NCBI RefSeq assembly: GCF_000281045.1
Contig: NW_008246070.1
Span: forward strand, 987,089 to 1,016,437
DNA from: Saprolegnia diclina VS20
Lineage: Eukaryota > Oomycota > Saprolegniomycetes > Saprolegniales > Saprolegniaceae
DNA: 29,349 nucleotides
Reading direction: 5' to 3'
Below are positions 9,528 to 18,400 of the stretch, in pieces (the first letter of the stretch is position 1; every line of letters starts with the position of its first letter). Both the position numbers and the translations under genes were made by a program. The notes under the pieces are model-generated. The model saw only the letters and a list, made by a program, of their open reading frames with translations. It made no database searches and was not told the DNA's origin.

Positions 9528-9581
9528 GGCCACATTTGTAGTGAATTGAGATCTCAATCTCAATCCACTACATTTGTGGCC
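9528..9581. repeat. 16-bp inverted repeat enclosing a 14-bp perfect palindrome
   Basis: The left arm 9528-9543 (GGCCACATTTGTAGTG) and right arm 9566-9581 (CACTACATTTGTGGCC) pair at 14 of 16 positions. The 22-base loop includes the perfect palindrome ATTGAGATCTCAAT at 9545-9558. The unit could extrude as a nested hairpin or be the ends of a small inverted-repeat element. Confidence 0.8.
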
Positions 9582-9972
9582 CGTGCGAGAGGAGGTCGCG
9601 CCTCGGTCCGAAAACGCCGCGATGCAGCCCTGCGTTAAAAAAATGGAGTAGGTATCGTGTTCCTCTCAACGCGTGCAGGCGAGAGCGAGGATGCCGCCTC
9701 TTTTGTGTGCTATTTTGCCCTGAGCAAACAACAAGCCTACTACTTCATTTCGCAAACGCTATCCTCTAAAACTGTTGCTGGAAGCAGCTACGGAAAACTG
9801 TAGGGAACTTTGCGTCCATTTACGACCGCCATTTGTGAGTCAAGCTCGTCGGAGAGCGTGAGCCAGAGAGACGCCAAGAACCACGCTGAGGCGGCAGTCT
9901 GGTCTGTGCAGGGGATTAGTTGCCGTCACACCACATGTTTTCACAACTGTCTCGACTGGTTTTTGTGTCCGA

Positions 9973-9985
9973 CCAATCATATTGG
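9973..9985. repeat. Inverted CCAAT pair
   Basis: CCAATCATATTGG: two CCAAT boxes facing each other around a three-base centre. It could be a factor-binding site of NF-Y type, but no gene start lies nearby. Confidence 0.5.
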
Positions 9986-11253
9986 AAACAGCAATAGATA
10001 ATGCTCATCGAGCCGCCGTGCTATCATCAAGCAAATGCTTAGTACTGATCAGTAGTACTAGTCCTTTGCGTGTGTTATAGTACATGCACTGCGGTCTCGT
10101 CGTGTATGCATGTATCTCTACCGTTCATACACGGGGCAAGCTCTTGTTGACGTTAGGTCTGGAGTTTGGTCGGGGTTTGCAACTTGGTGCACAACACATT
10201 TGCAGGTAGTACGCTTGTATAGTAGGTAGTTGGGTGGCGGCACCTAATCAGCACGCAGAAAAAGCACGAACAACAATACACCGCGGGGCGATGCGAATTC
10301 AGTGGTTTCTGCAATACGAGCAATTAGTGTCTAGCTGTTGGACGGTACGCTAGTTGTTCGTCGACATCGAGTGTCAACGTACGACACTTGGATCCGTTGG
10401 GAACACGAGAAGGCGCTGTTTCTATCGCGCTTGACAACTGGACAGCTGGCTACGTACGGTGCCAGCTTGAAGTGTGCAAAATACGCTGTGACTCTTGGTG
10501 GATCGCGGGCAGCGTTCTCGCAGCTCACGCAAAGTTAAAGTGCTGGGTAGGGCGAGTGTTCTGATTGAAGGTAGCGGTTGAGAGCGTGGCAACGGTCTGT
10601 CGTTGATCGAGGGCCACCCGGAATTTTCTACCCTTTTTCCGGTAGTGTTTTCCACCACAACTAAACCAGGGTATTGTTTATCCATGTTGGGCGCCAAGCG
10701 ACACAAACATACTTCGAATCATGGCACAAACCCAATCCAGAGTCGCTCAATAGAGTGGTTTGATATTTTGGGCCACGACCGTAGTTTTGAGTGTCTACTT
10801 TCACTATAATCGTGCGCGCGGCAGATAAGACACAAGTAGCGTATCTCCATCCATACACGTCCATGCAGAGATGTTGTGCCTTCCGCAGCCCGCGTTGATT
10901 GACACTAAAAGTACTCGGCAGATCATTAGATGATGCGGCTGAAATGCAATCAGTGGATATGTGGTTTTCCCTAACTCCCTGTCCATCCATACTCTGTCCT
11001 GCTTATACAGTGTATGTGATTCCATATTCGTGGACGTTAGTGTGCCATTTCCGTTCGGCACTCTACCCAGAGCACGAAGGTGCTCGACAGAATTTTTAAC
11101 TTTCCGCCTACACAAAATCATATAGTTGGCAGCGCTGTTTCGATCTCTTGACGTCGGTCGTTGAGCGTGGATATAAGAAAAGATGGCGATGGCGCTGGAC
11201 AGTGCGGTGCATCTCATGATTCGTAAAGTCAAGCTTCCTGGGCGGGGACGGCC

Positions 11254-11354
11254 AAAGATCGCAGTGCACCAATCATCGATGCCACTCAGCGGAGAGAGAC
11301 ATGTGATTGGCTCTTCTATTTTTTTGCCTGCGATCTTTCAACGACGATGATTGG
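11254..11354. repeat. Interleaved inverted repeats with three CCAATCA heptamers
   Basis: The left segments A (AAAGATCGCAG, 11254-11264) and B (CCAATCATCG, 11269-11278) recur as reverse complements A' (CTGCGATCTTT, 11328-11338) and B' (CGATGATTGG, 11345-11354). The order A-B-A'-B' is interleaved and not a simple nested hairpin. A further TGATTGG lies at about 11304-11310. Confidence 0.75.
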
Positions 11355-11824
11355 CCCATCGCGTATCTAAATTCACCAACTGCTCGTCCTGCTGACAACC
11401 GCAAACAACAGAGCAAGCTTTGAACCTGCGACCCAACAACGGTACTCCAAATAACAGCTCATATGAGCAACGCTCTATCCGTGTCTATTCGGTTTGGCAG
11501 TCACTGCTAGCGTACTAGTACTACTGCGAGCAACCAATCTTAAGCTCTCAGTCAACCTTATTCACACGCGCAAAATTGATGCAGGAGCAGCACCCAAACT
11601 AGCAGACTAGAACGCTCTGCCTTTATTGAAGTCCACTGACCGTAAACAGGTCGTGGTAGCATAATTGCTGGTGTCGGTCATTGGAGTACCTCCTGAAACC
11701 CGCGGGCCAAATTTCGCGGGCCAGCATGCGGATCGGTGGTTCAAACGCAAGGCAGTAGCCAAGGCGTTGAGAAGACATTGGTTTACATTCAAGTTCACTA
11801 CGTAGCGAGCTACGAAAACACACA

Positions 11825-12340
11825 TCAACAAGCAGGAGGGGTCGTTGGCACCAGCGCCTTGAACAAAGCTTTAAACTGCGACCACTTGGGTCGACGAGGT
11901 TGACTTTCCTCGACATCGACTTCTTCGTCCTCTTCAACAAAGGTCGAGTGATGCCGCTCGCGAAAGCTGCCCTCGGCTTTGGAACATGCGAGTGGGCTGA
12001 AGAGGATGAGCTCTGTCGTTCGGTACAGCGTATCATGGTGGACGAGAAGTTGCTCGAGATTGACGTCCAGCGTGTCGGATGTAATATCGCGGATAATACA
12101 CGGCCGGCAGACACGCACTGGCGTAAGGCCGACAAGCGGGAGCTCCGATGTCACAAACTGAGAGCACGCGCGGCAGACAACGTCGCCACAGCGGCGGCAG
12201 TGGTGCTTTCGCCGCAGCCGGAGAAGAAACTGCTTGTTGCACGCCGCGCAGCTCGAGCGGCGCTTGTCAGGCACCCACTCGCGCTTCGGTTTGAAGTGCT
12301 CAAGGCGATAGACCACTGGTGATGAGAGTGCTGAGGGCAT
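11825..12340 (-). CDS. FYVE zinc finger protein
   Basis: A single exon of 171 residues. Residues about 20-85 form a complete FYVE finger: WVPD at 22-25, the basic patch RRKHHCRRCG (43-52), and RVC at 76-78. Eight zinc ligands are Cys31, Cys34, Cys48, Cys51, Cys56, Cys59, Cys78 and Cys81. FYVE fingers bind phosphatidylinositol 3-phosphate on endosomes. The remaining ~85 residues are acidic in the middle (VEEDEEVDVEE) and end in a basic, aromatic stretch, with no second domain visible. In oomycetes FYVE fingers are often joined to a START domain. None is seen upstream here. ATG at 12340 is the first in-frame ATG. Confidence 0.88.
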   Translation of the reverse strand: MPSALSSPVVYRLEHFKPKREWVPDKRRSSCAACNKQFLLRLRRKHHCRRCGDVVCRACSQFVTSELPLVGLTPVRVCRPCIIRDITSDTLDVNLEQLLVHHDTLYRTTELILFSPLACSKAEGSFRERHHSTFVEEDEEVDVEESQPRRPKWSQFKALFKALVPTTPPAC

Positions 12341-12475
12341 AATGTACAATGAACCTGCATAAAGCCAAGGCTCATTGCCCTTGATCAGGCTCGTTCGCGC
12401 CGATCTCCGGCTTCGATTTTTCCAAAAAATAGAATATGACACTATAAACGACTACAGACAATCACCCCCGTTTAG

Positions 12476-12483
12476 TATAAATA
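12476..12483 (+). promoter_or_regulatory. Possible TATA box
   Basis: TATAAATA lies 35 bp before the ATG of the candidate secreted peptide at 12518. It is also about 140 bp upstream of the divergent FYVE gene. Sequence match only. Confidence 0.3.
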
Positions 12484-12517
12484 GTGTAATAATATAGTGA
12501 AAGCCTCTCAACACGGC

Positions 12518-12661
12518 ATGGCAACGTTGCTATGTACACTATTTCTTGGATCGGTTTCTGCGGCACCGCAATCGAGCATCAAGTTTAGTCCCTTGCTGAG
12601 CACAGAGGTTGGCCACAATCCCAGCAGCCCTTCTACCGTTATGATAACAAAACTGACCTAG
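12518..12661 (+). CDS. Candidate small secreted peptide
   Basis: A 47-residue open frame begins MATLLCTLFLGSVSAAPQSS, which reads as a signal peptide with a cleavage site near Ala-Ala-Pro, then a Ser/Thr/Pro-rich tail ending at TAG 12661. The stop sits in CTGACCTAG, a plausible branch point plus acceptor. An alternative model uses a donor GTTGGC at about 12609 and continues into the downstream sequence, with a further GTAAGT donor near 12700. A TATAAATA lies 35 bp upstream. No family is recognised. Evidence is the signal peptide and promoter-like sequence only; it could be chance. Confidence 0.3.
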   Translation: MATLLCTLFLGSVSAAPQSSIKFSPLLSTEVGHNPSSPSTVMITKLT

Positions 12662-13190
12662 CTTCTTTCACTCGCTTCAGCATCGTCTACAGCGCATAAG
12701 TAAGTGCAGTCAACTTGAACGAAACGGCAGTTGCCGCCCACCAAGTCTGAGTCCATCCATCAGCTTTTCATTACCTTACATGTTCACCCGTTGAGTATAA
12801 ACCTGGCAAGGTCTTCCCATGTAATATAGCCTAAAAGTCGTAGAAGCGGACCTCTACGTCAATCCGCTTGGCTAGGGAGCCTCCAATCTCAGCATTAGAG
12901 CCTCCGCTCTCAGCACGAGATGCGTACTACCACCATGTTTTCTCAATGAATCTCTGCTTGGACAGTGGTGCGGCGAGACACCCGTTTGCAGCTCTTTGGG
13001 GCGGAAGGTTCCTGAGAAGGCTGTCCGCAATGCTACGTTCTCCATCGAAGCGCACCTCACCTTATGTGAACGTTCCTCCTTATTTGCGGCACATGCCACG
13101 GATAAAACACGAAATTAGTGTGCGACTATCTTTTTCGAGCCAACGGCAAATTGCCACAGTCGCGCCAGTGCCCAGTCCCAAGAAGCAACC

Positions 13191-14282
13191 ATGGCGCTCA
13201 TCACGACGTACGTCTCGATGTGGACGGCCGCGCTGCTCGACTACTCGGCGCAGTGGTTCCCCGCGCCGGCGGTGCCAGCGCCGCCAGCCCCGCTGCCAAA
13301 CGCGTCGATGGCGCTCGACATGCTGTGCATGTGTCGGTCGTTTGCGACGCCCCAGTCGCACCTCGCTGACCAACTGAACCAAACGCAGTGCGCAGGCCTG
13401 GGCTTTGCCAACCGGTGGACGGTCGATACCAACATGTCGCACCTCTCGCCGTTGGCACCGCCCGTCTTTGTCGACGGCCACGAGCTCATACTCGGTGGCA
13501 CGCTGCGCGCGATGGTCTTTACGAGCTCCGAGACGGATGAAATGGTGCTTGCGTTTCGGCACCAAGAAGGCGACGGGCTACTGGACAGCGAGCTCTGGGA
13601 AGCCATGGGCCTCTTTGGGCGCAACTTTGTGCAGCTGAGCGCGCCCTCGATGCTGACGTACGGCTCGCTGCTCGACTATGCGAGCCGGTACATCCAGTAC
13701 CTCATCTTTGGCACACGCCACCTGCTCGGCGCCGACTTTGTACCGCTAGCGATTGCGTTTACAACCGAGATGCGCCGCACGTACCCGCACCACTCGCTGC
13801 ACTTTACTGGCTACTCACTCGGCGGCGCGATTGCGCAGCTGGCGGCGATTCGCTTTGACATGCATGCCACGACGTTTGCTGCGAATGGCATCTTGGACCT
13901 TCTCCACTTGTACCAATTACAGCCCTCGGGCTCGGTGCGCACGCTGGTCAACTATGCCCACGCCAACGATTTCGTCCCGAAAATGGACTGCCAGATTGGC
14001 ACGCTCGTGCTCGATCCCACGACCGGTGGCTCGGACGACCCGGACGCGACGCACAAGGCATTTGTGTACGGGCCCACAGCTTGGAACATGCTGCATTCGC
14101 CGCTCACAGCAACGCCGGGCCGGCTCTACAGCCAAGACCACGGGTACTGCATTGACAATGCTTTTGCCCATGCACCTGGCGCGGCGTCGGTCCTCGACGG
14201 CACCTTGCAGCGTCTCACGGCGCATCTCGTGTCGACGATGCTGGTTGCCTGCGTTGCCTGGTGGGTCGTGCGCCGCATGTAA
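13191..14282 (+). CDS. Class 3 (fungal-type) lipase with C-terminal membrane anchor
   Basis: An intronless gene of 363 residues starting in a good context (accATGG). An N-terminal hydrophobic region (about 1-22) may be a signal peptide. The alpha/beta-hydrolase core contains the nucleophile elbow GYSLGG with catalytic Ser209. The likely acid is Asp260 in HANDFVPKMD and the likely base is His317 in DHGYC, so the Ser-Asp-His triad is complete. Before the elbow, LHFTGYSLGG follows the usual beta strand. A hydrophobic segment at about 342-360 and a short basic end (RRM) suggest a C-terminal anchor with the catalytic domain in the lumen or outside. Expected reaction: hydrolysis of acylglycerols or phospholipids. 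It ends 69 bp from the calnexin stop codon, on the opposite strand. Confidence 0.88.
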   Translation: MALITTYVSMWTAALLDYSAQWFPAPAVPAPPAPLPNASMALDMLCMCRSFATPQSHLADQLNQTQCAGLGFANRWTVDTNMSHLSPLAPPVFVDGHELILGGTLRAMVFTSSETDEMVLAFRHQEGDGLLDSELWEAMGLFGRNFVQLSAPSMLTYGSLLDYASRYIQYLIFGTRHLLGADFVPLAIAFTTEMRRTYPHHSLHFTGYSLGGAIAQLAAIRFDMHATTFAANGILDLLHLYQLQPSGSVRTLVNYAHANDFVPKMDCQIGTLVLDPTTGGSDDPDATHKAFVYGPTAWNMLHSPLTATPGRLYSQDHGYCIDNAFAHAPGAASVLDGTLQRLTAHLVSTMLVACVAWWVVRRM

Positions 14283-14351
14283 GCCACAACACAATGCAAG
14301 TTTTGCTCATGTATGTAAAAAGAAAAGACATTATTGGTACCACATAGCACA

Positions 14352-15992
14352 TTACGCTTGCTGGGTCGTGCTCGGCCGGCGCTGGCGAAGGCCTTCAGTG
14401 TCTGGCGGCACGGGGGCGTCCGTAGCGTCTTTGGCGGGCTTGGCATCGAGGTGCACAACCTCGGTCTCGTCGTCGACTCGGATATCTGGCGTCTCCTTCT
14501 CGGCTTGCTCGTGGCGGAGCTCGTCGGCCCAGTCTTGGCGCAGCCCGCGCACGAACGCCAGGAGGAGCAGTGCAAAGATGGTGCCCACCGCCGACATGAG
14601 CGGGTACGTTTGGACGTACTCGGCCCCACGGGTCGCGTAACCTTTGGCGATCTCGTAGTACGTAGGCTCGTACTTCTTGCGCGCCGGTCGCTCCTTGGGC
14701 TTGGGCGCCGGCTCCATCTCGATGGCGAGCTCTTCGGCCTTTTGCTTGGGCGCCCACGTCTCGCGCGCAAAGTCAAAGGCGTCCTGAAGGTCGTGACCGA
14801 GCCAAAGGTTGTCGATCTGAATGTTGGTGGCCATGCTCCAGACCTCGAGCGCCACGGCGCTACGACACATCATGAGTGTCAAAGGTACTTGGCCATTGCC
14901 TACCCGATCGGCTCCATGCGCGCCGGGTGCGCATCTTCGTAGTAGTCGGGGTTGGGGATCTTTCGGGGCTCCCACTCCCCCAAGTAGTCGGGATTTTCGA
15001 TCATCGGAGGCGTCCACTTGCCTCGGTACGCCGGGTTTGACATCATCGATTGCTACGAGATTCCCATGTTGAAGGACAAGTTGACCATTGTGCATTGGAC
15101 GTACCTTCCACGGTCCCTTTTCCGCCTCGTCCCAGTCGTCGGGCTGGGTGATCTTGGGGTTGGGAATGGTCTTGGGCGCGTCATCGTCCCAGTCTTCTGG
15201 CTTTTGTGCCGCGGGGTCCGGAATGAACTCGGTTTCTTCGTACGTCGAGGGGCGGACGTCGGACGGGTCATCAATTTCCTTTGGCGGGTTGACCGCCGGC
15301 TTGAAATGCGTGAGAAGACTGCCCTTCTTGATCGCGACCAAGTCGGCGTACACCTCGAACGAGTTGTCATCATGGACGGCGAGCGTGTACACGTGGCTCA
15401 GCTTGTCTTCGGTCTTTGCGGGCGGCGAGATCTCGAGATGCTTCTCTTCATACATGTGCGTCAGTGGGTTCTTGTGGTTGAAGATAAAATGCACTTTGTT
15501 GGTCTTGTCGCACCGGTCGGGCCCAAACATGATGCTGAACGGAGACTTTTCATCGAGCGATTCGAGGTCGGCGGGTTCGCGGAGGAGCTTGAGGTAGCTG
15601 CCGGCGCAGTTGACGCCGTCACGGTACTTGACTTCGTACTGCACGATGAGAGCGCTCTTGGTCTCATCCAGCTGGAATGACGACGGAAGCTTGGCGCCAA
15701 AGCCGTAGTGCTGGGCTTTCGCCTCCATCAAAAGTGCCTTGTCCTGCGCAAAAGTGCCGAGGAGGCGCGGGCCTTCCTGCACAGACACCTTTTGCTCGCG
15801 GTATTTCTTGTGGCGGCTCTTGACCCACACCGAGTTCTCGTCAAAGAGCGTCGAGTTCTGGAACGTCTCGGCCCAGAACGCCTTGCTCGTCGACGGGACT
15901 CCAAACGCCGACAGGCTTGGCACGACGTCGCCTTCGGCGGACGCAAGGGCCAGCGCGATCGCTGTCGTGAGGTAGGCGACAGAGCGGACCAT
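14352..15992 (-). CDS. CNX: Calnexin
   Basis: Three exons on minus: 15992-15105, 15052-14904 and 14859-14352, with introns of 52 and 44 bp, giving 514 residues. A signal peptide (about 1-19) leads to the legume-lectin-like domain ([30 protein letters not shown]). The P-domain has two type-1 motifs ([21 protein letters not shown]). Three type-2 motifs follow ([17 protein letters not shown] and IPNPDYYED), two of them in exon 2. Then come [19 protein letters not shown], a transmembrane helix ([19 protein letters not shown]) and an acidic/basic cytosolic tail. Calnexin is the ER lectin chaperone for monoglucosylated glycoproteins. Both introns lack stops and their lengths sum to a multiple of three, so the unspliced locus is one open frame, which is misleading: only the spliced form restores the P-domain. 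Confidence 0.95.
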   Translation of the reverse strand: MVRSVAYLTTAIALALASAEGDVVPSLSAFGVPSTSKAFWAETFQNSTLFDENSVWVKSRHKKYREQKVSVQEGPRLLGTFAQDKALLMEAKAQHYGFGAKLPSSFQLDETKSALIVQYEVKYRDGVNCAGSYLKLLREPADLESLDEKSPFSIMFGPDRCDKTNKVHFIFNHKNPLTHMYEEKHLEISPPAKTEDKLSHVYTLAVHDDNSFEVYADLVAIKKGSLLTHFKPAVNPPKEIDDPSDVRPSTYEETEFIPDPAAQKPEDWDDDAPKTIPNPKITQPDDWDEAEKGPWKVRPMHNGQLVLQHGNLVAIDDVKPGVPRQVDASDDRKSRLLGGVGAPKDPQPRLLRRCAPGAHGADRVGNGQVPLTLMMCRSAVALEVWSMATNIQIDNLWLGHDLQDAFDFARETWAPKQKAEELAIEMEPAPKPKERPARKKYEPTYYEIAKGYATRGAEYVQTYPLMSAVGTIFALLLLAFVRGLRQDWADELRHEQAEKETPDIRVDDETEVVHLDAKPAKDATDAPVPPDTEGLRQRRPSTTQQA

Positions 15993-16908
15993 CGAGCTTG
16001 AGGGAAGGATCTGTGCGCCAGGAAACTAAATGCACTCTGACTGCCTTTCTGGCGAAACCGGACCGAAACCGAGGACCCTCTCATTATGAATATACTGTGC
16101 AAATGGGTTCCATGTAATCCACTGTATCAAGTATATATTCTGAATCTTGGATATCAAAACATTATTTCCTGTTAGAATGAATATCTCTGTGGTGTGCGGT
16201 CGAAACATCGAAGTTTAGTCCCGCGACGAGGCGCCGGTTCACAACCTCCAAAAGCGCGGCCCTTGGCGCTTACGGCTGCTGTGCTCGTAAACGTGCGGCT
16301 TGTTGATGCAATTAAGGGAAGATAATTGCACTGGTTTGCTGCAGTCGACGCTGGGATACCATGTCAGCGAATCATTCTTCCGTTCACGCTCCCGTGGGTC
16401 TCAAGGAAGCTCCCTATTCACTTTGGAAATGCGGTGATTTGAAACGCAGCAATCTTGTCTTTGGCACCATGTTGCTGTCGGACCTGCGATTGGCCCACAC
16501 AAAATCACAGAGCCCAACGCAGGGCAGTGTGCTCGAGCGAACTTGCTTGAGCGAGCTAGTTGTAAGTTGGCTGCCCAGTTGAAGCCGAAGAAAATATACG
16601 ATTGCAGGACGCAGCTGCGCCTGGACACAGTACTGTCGAGTCCCACTGACTGACCTCTGTTCAGTGAAAATTCGGCCGAGTAGCCTTCTCGGGTGTATCG
16701 TAGGAGCTCCAAGTCCTGGCGTCGTCTTGTGCAGCGACGCACACCTTGGTGATGGTGCGTTGAGAGACAGCGAACACATCGGCACCAACCGGCGCGCAGG
16801 AGCCGGCGGCGGTTGGCGATCTTGTCCTGTCTTTGGCGCGATGCCATTGGTTAAGAATGTAGGTCACTGGGACAGGCCCAACGGCGGTGCCAGTTGGCAG
16901 AGTGAGCG
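15993..16908. other. Intergenic stretch between divergent calnexin and glycosyltransferase genes
   Basis: About 0.9 kb holding both promoters. I looked for an ER-stress element (CCAAT-N9-CCACG) near the calnexin start and did not see one. Short frames such as plus 16361-16582 and minus 16401-16847 have no recognisable content. The part at 16080-16200 is AT-rich. Confidence 0.5.
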
Positions 16909-18258
16909 ATGGAGAGCAAGCGCATCGCGATCGTCTCGATCGGGTCCCGCGGCGACGTGCAGCCGTACTGCGTGCTCGGGCGCGCGCTCGCGGACCGCGG
17001 CCATAAGGTCGTCATCGCCGCCGAGCAGCGCCTTGAGAGCCTCGTCGTCGACGAGTTCCGGCTGCCGTACCGGCGCATCGTGGGCGACTCGACTGGCGGC
17101 CTCTTTGACCCCAAGTTCCAAGCCGGGCTCGCGAAAGGCTCGATCGTCGCGATCATGAAGATGACAAAAGAGTGGAAGGGCAAGTACAAGATGGACGACA
17201 TTCTTGCATCGTATGTGACCGCACTCGAAGGCGCCGACGTCATTGTGTCGGGCGGGCTCTGCCTCGCCATGTCGTACGCGGTTGCCGAGAAGCTCGACGC
17301 GGCATGGGTGCCGTTCATTCTCGGGCCCACATGTCCCACGACCGAGTTTCCTGTGTGGGCGCTGAGTGGCCTCGCCTGTGGCCTGCGCTGCCTCAACAAG
17401 TGGACGTACAATGTGCTCTTCAAGCAGCTCTGGAAGGACGAGCAGGTCTACATCAACCCATGGCGTACCCAAGTCTTGGAGCTGCCCCCGATCACGATGC
17501 CCCTTGGTATGCTCGATGTCATCAACACCAACGAGCGCATCCGAGTTCTTATCGGGTGCTCGGCGCTCTTTTGCGGCCCCAAGGCGCGCATCCCAAGCGA
17601 CTATGACCCGCGCAAGATCCATCTGCTTGGCCCTATCTTTGCTGCGCCGTCGCCGCTCCCCGAGACAGCAACCAGCTTTCTCAACGCCGCGCGGGCGGCT
17701 GGCACGCCCATCATCTACTTGGGCTTTGGTAGCATGCCGACCGCCAACCCGATGGGGCTGTTGCGCCTCGCGATCGATGTCTGCGAGCGCGTCGGGTGCC
17801 GCGCGATCGTCGTCGCTGGCTGGTCGGCGCTCACGTCGGACGAGGCCGACGCGCTCCTCACGGCCAACCAAACGCGGCTCTTGGTGCTGCCGTCGATCTC
17901 GCACGGAGCCCTCTTTCCAAAGGTCGACTGCATCGTGCACCACGCCGGCATTGGCACGTGCAACGCGTCCCTCATCAGTGGGACGCCGCAAGTGCCGTGC
18001 CCTGTGCTATTGGACCAACCGCACAATGCAAAAGTCCTCGTGCGACTCGGTGTCGCGCCGTGCGCACTGCCGTTCGGGAAGCTTGCGGCTCCCGGGTTGG
18101 CCCGCGCCGTTCAAGACATATTGACGAATGCCAAGGATATCCAAGCCCGCGCCACGGCGATTGGCATCAGCCTTCGGGACGAATGCGCCAACGCGCTGGC
18201 ACAGTACATGCAGCTCATCACGACGGCCGAGTCGCTGAACGCCGCTGCGTCCTCGTAG
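16909..18258 (+). CDS. Family 1 glycosyltransferase, sterol glucosyltransferase-like
   Basis: An intronless gene of 449 residues with the two-lobed GT-B layout. The N-terminal signature IGSRGDVQPY (11-20) is typical of sterol 3-beta-glucosyltransferases and related GT1 enzymes. The C-terminal lobe has IIYLGFGSM (268-276) and the nucleotide-sugar motif: HGALFPKVDCIVHHAGIGT (332-350), then PCPVLLDQPHNAKV with Asp369-Gln370. The conserved HHxGxGT is intact. Likely reaction: transfer of glucose from UDP-glucose to a sterol or other lipophilic acceptor. Fungal sterol glucosyltransferases have N-terminal PH and GRAM domains; none is present, so this is the single-domain form. The acceptor cannot be told from sequence. 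ATG at 16909 is first in frame and directly precedes the signature. Confidence 0.88.
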   Translation: MESKRIAIVSIGSRGDVQPYCVLGRALADRGHKVVIAAEQRLESLVVDEFRLPYRRIVGDSTGGLFDPKFQAGLAKGSIVAIMKMTKEWKGKYKMDDILASYVTALEGADVIVSGGLCLAMSYAVAEKLDAAWVPFILGPTCPTTEFPVWALSGLACGLRCLNKWTYNVLFKQLWKDEQVYINPWRTQVLELPPITMPLGMLDVINTNERIRVLIGCSALFCGPKARIPSDYDPRKIHLLGPIFAAPSPLPETATSFLNAARAAGTPIIYLGFGSMPTANPMGLLRLAIDVCERVGCRAIVVAGWSALTSDEADALLTANQTRLLVLPSISHGALFPKVDCIVHHAGIGTCNASLISGTPQVPCPVLLDQPHNAKVLVRLGVAPCALPFGKLAAPGLARAVQDILTNAKDIQARATAIGISLRDECANALAQYMQLITTAESLNAAASS

Positions 18259-18400
18259 CCGACCCGTCGGCACCCTATCCTTTGCCGGTGCGACGGGACA
18301 CGAACGTTCAGACAATATGTCTTTTTATGTTGTATACCCCAGCGATCTTATGTCCAGCTACAGTGGTCGTATTAGCCGCTGGAACTTGCGTGCGAGGGGG

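Larger units (their letters stand above)
9156..11824. other. Gene-poor region, about 2.7 kb, rich in short palindromes
   Basis: Codon bias drops and base composition becomes AT-richer. Only short open frames without recognisable domains occur on either strand; the longest is 142 codons on minus at 10804-11232. The stretch holds several palindromes and inverted repeats (9528-9581, 9973-9985, 10043-10054, 10370-10388, 11254-11354, 11457-11468). It may be decayed transposon sequence, but no transposase or reverse transcriptase motif is visible. Confidence 0.55.

Noticed and set aside
10804-11232. 142-codon minus-strand frame in the gene-poor region
   Set aside because: No transposase, reverse transcriptase or other domain pattern visible and AT-rich codons; likely chance or relic.
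11405-11500. tRNA-like sequence on the minus strand with a box B-like GGTTCAAAGC and a GGATAGAGC D-arm-like stretch
   Set aside because: The T-arm can pair, but the acceptor arms do not pair and no seven-base anticodon loop forms (the centre is a GCTCATATGAGC palindrome). At most a decayed tRNA or SINE relic.
12868-13377. 169-codon plus-strand frame overlapping the lipase start
   Set aside because: Overlaps the real lipase frame; its second half is an Arg/Ser-rich shadow of the lipase coding sequence.
12583-16220. Shared 12-mer AAGTTTAGTCCC near 12583 and 16210
   Set aside because: Matches of 12 bases are expected by chance many times in 29 kb; flanks do not extend the identity.
16401-16847. 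148-codon minus-strand frame between calnexin and the glycosyltransferase
   Set aside because: Composition does not match coding exons here and the product has no recognisable segment.
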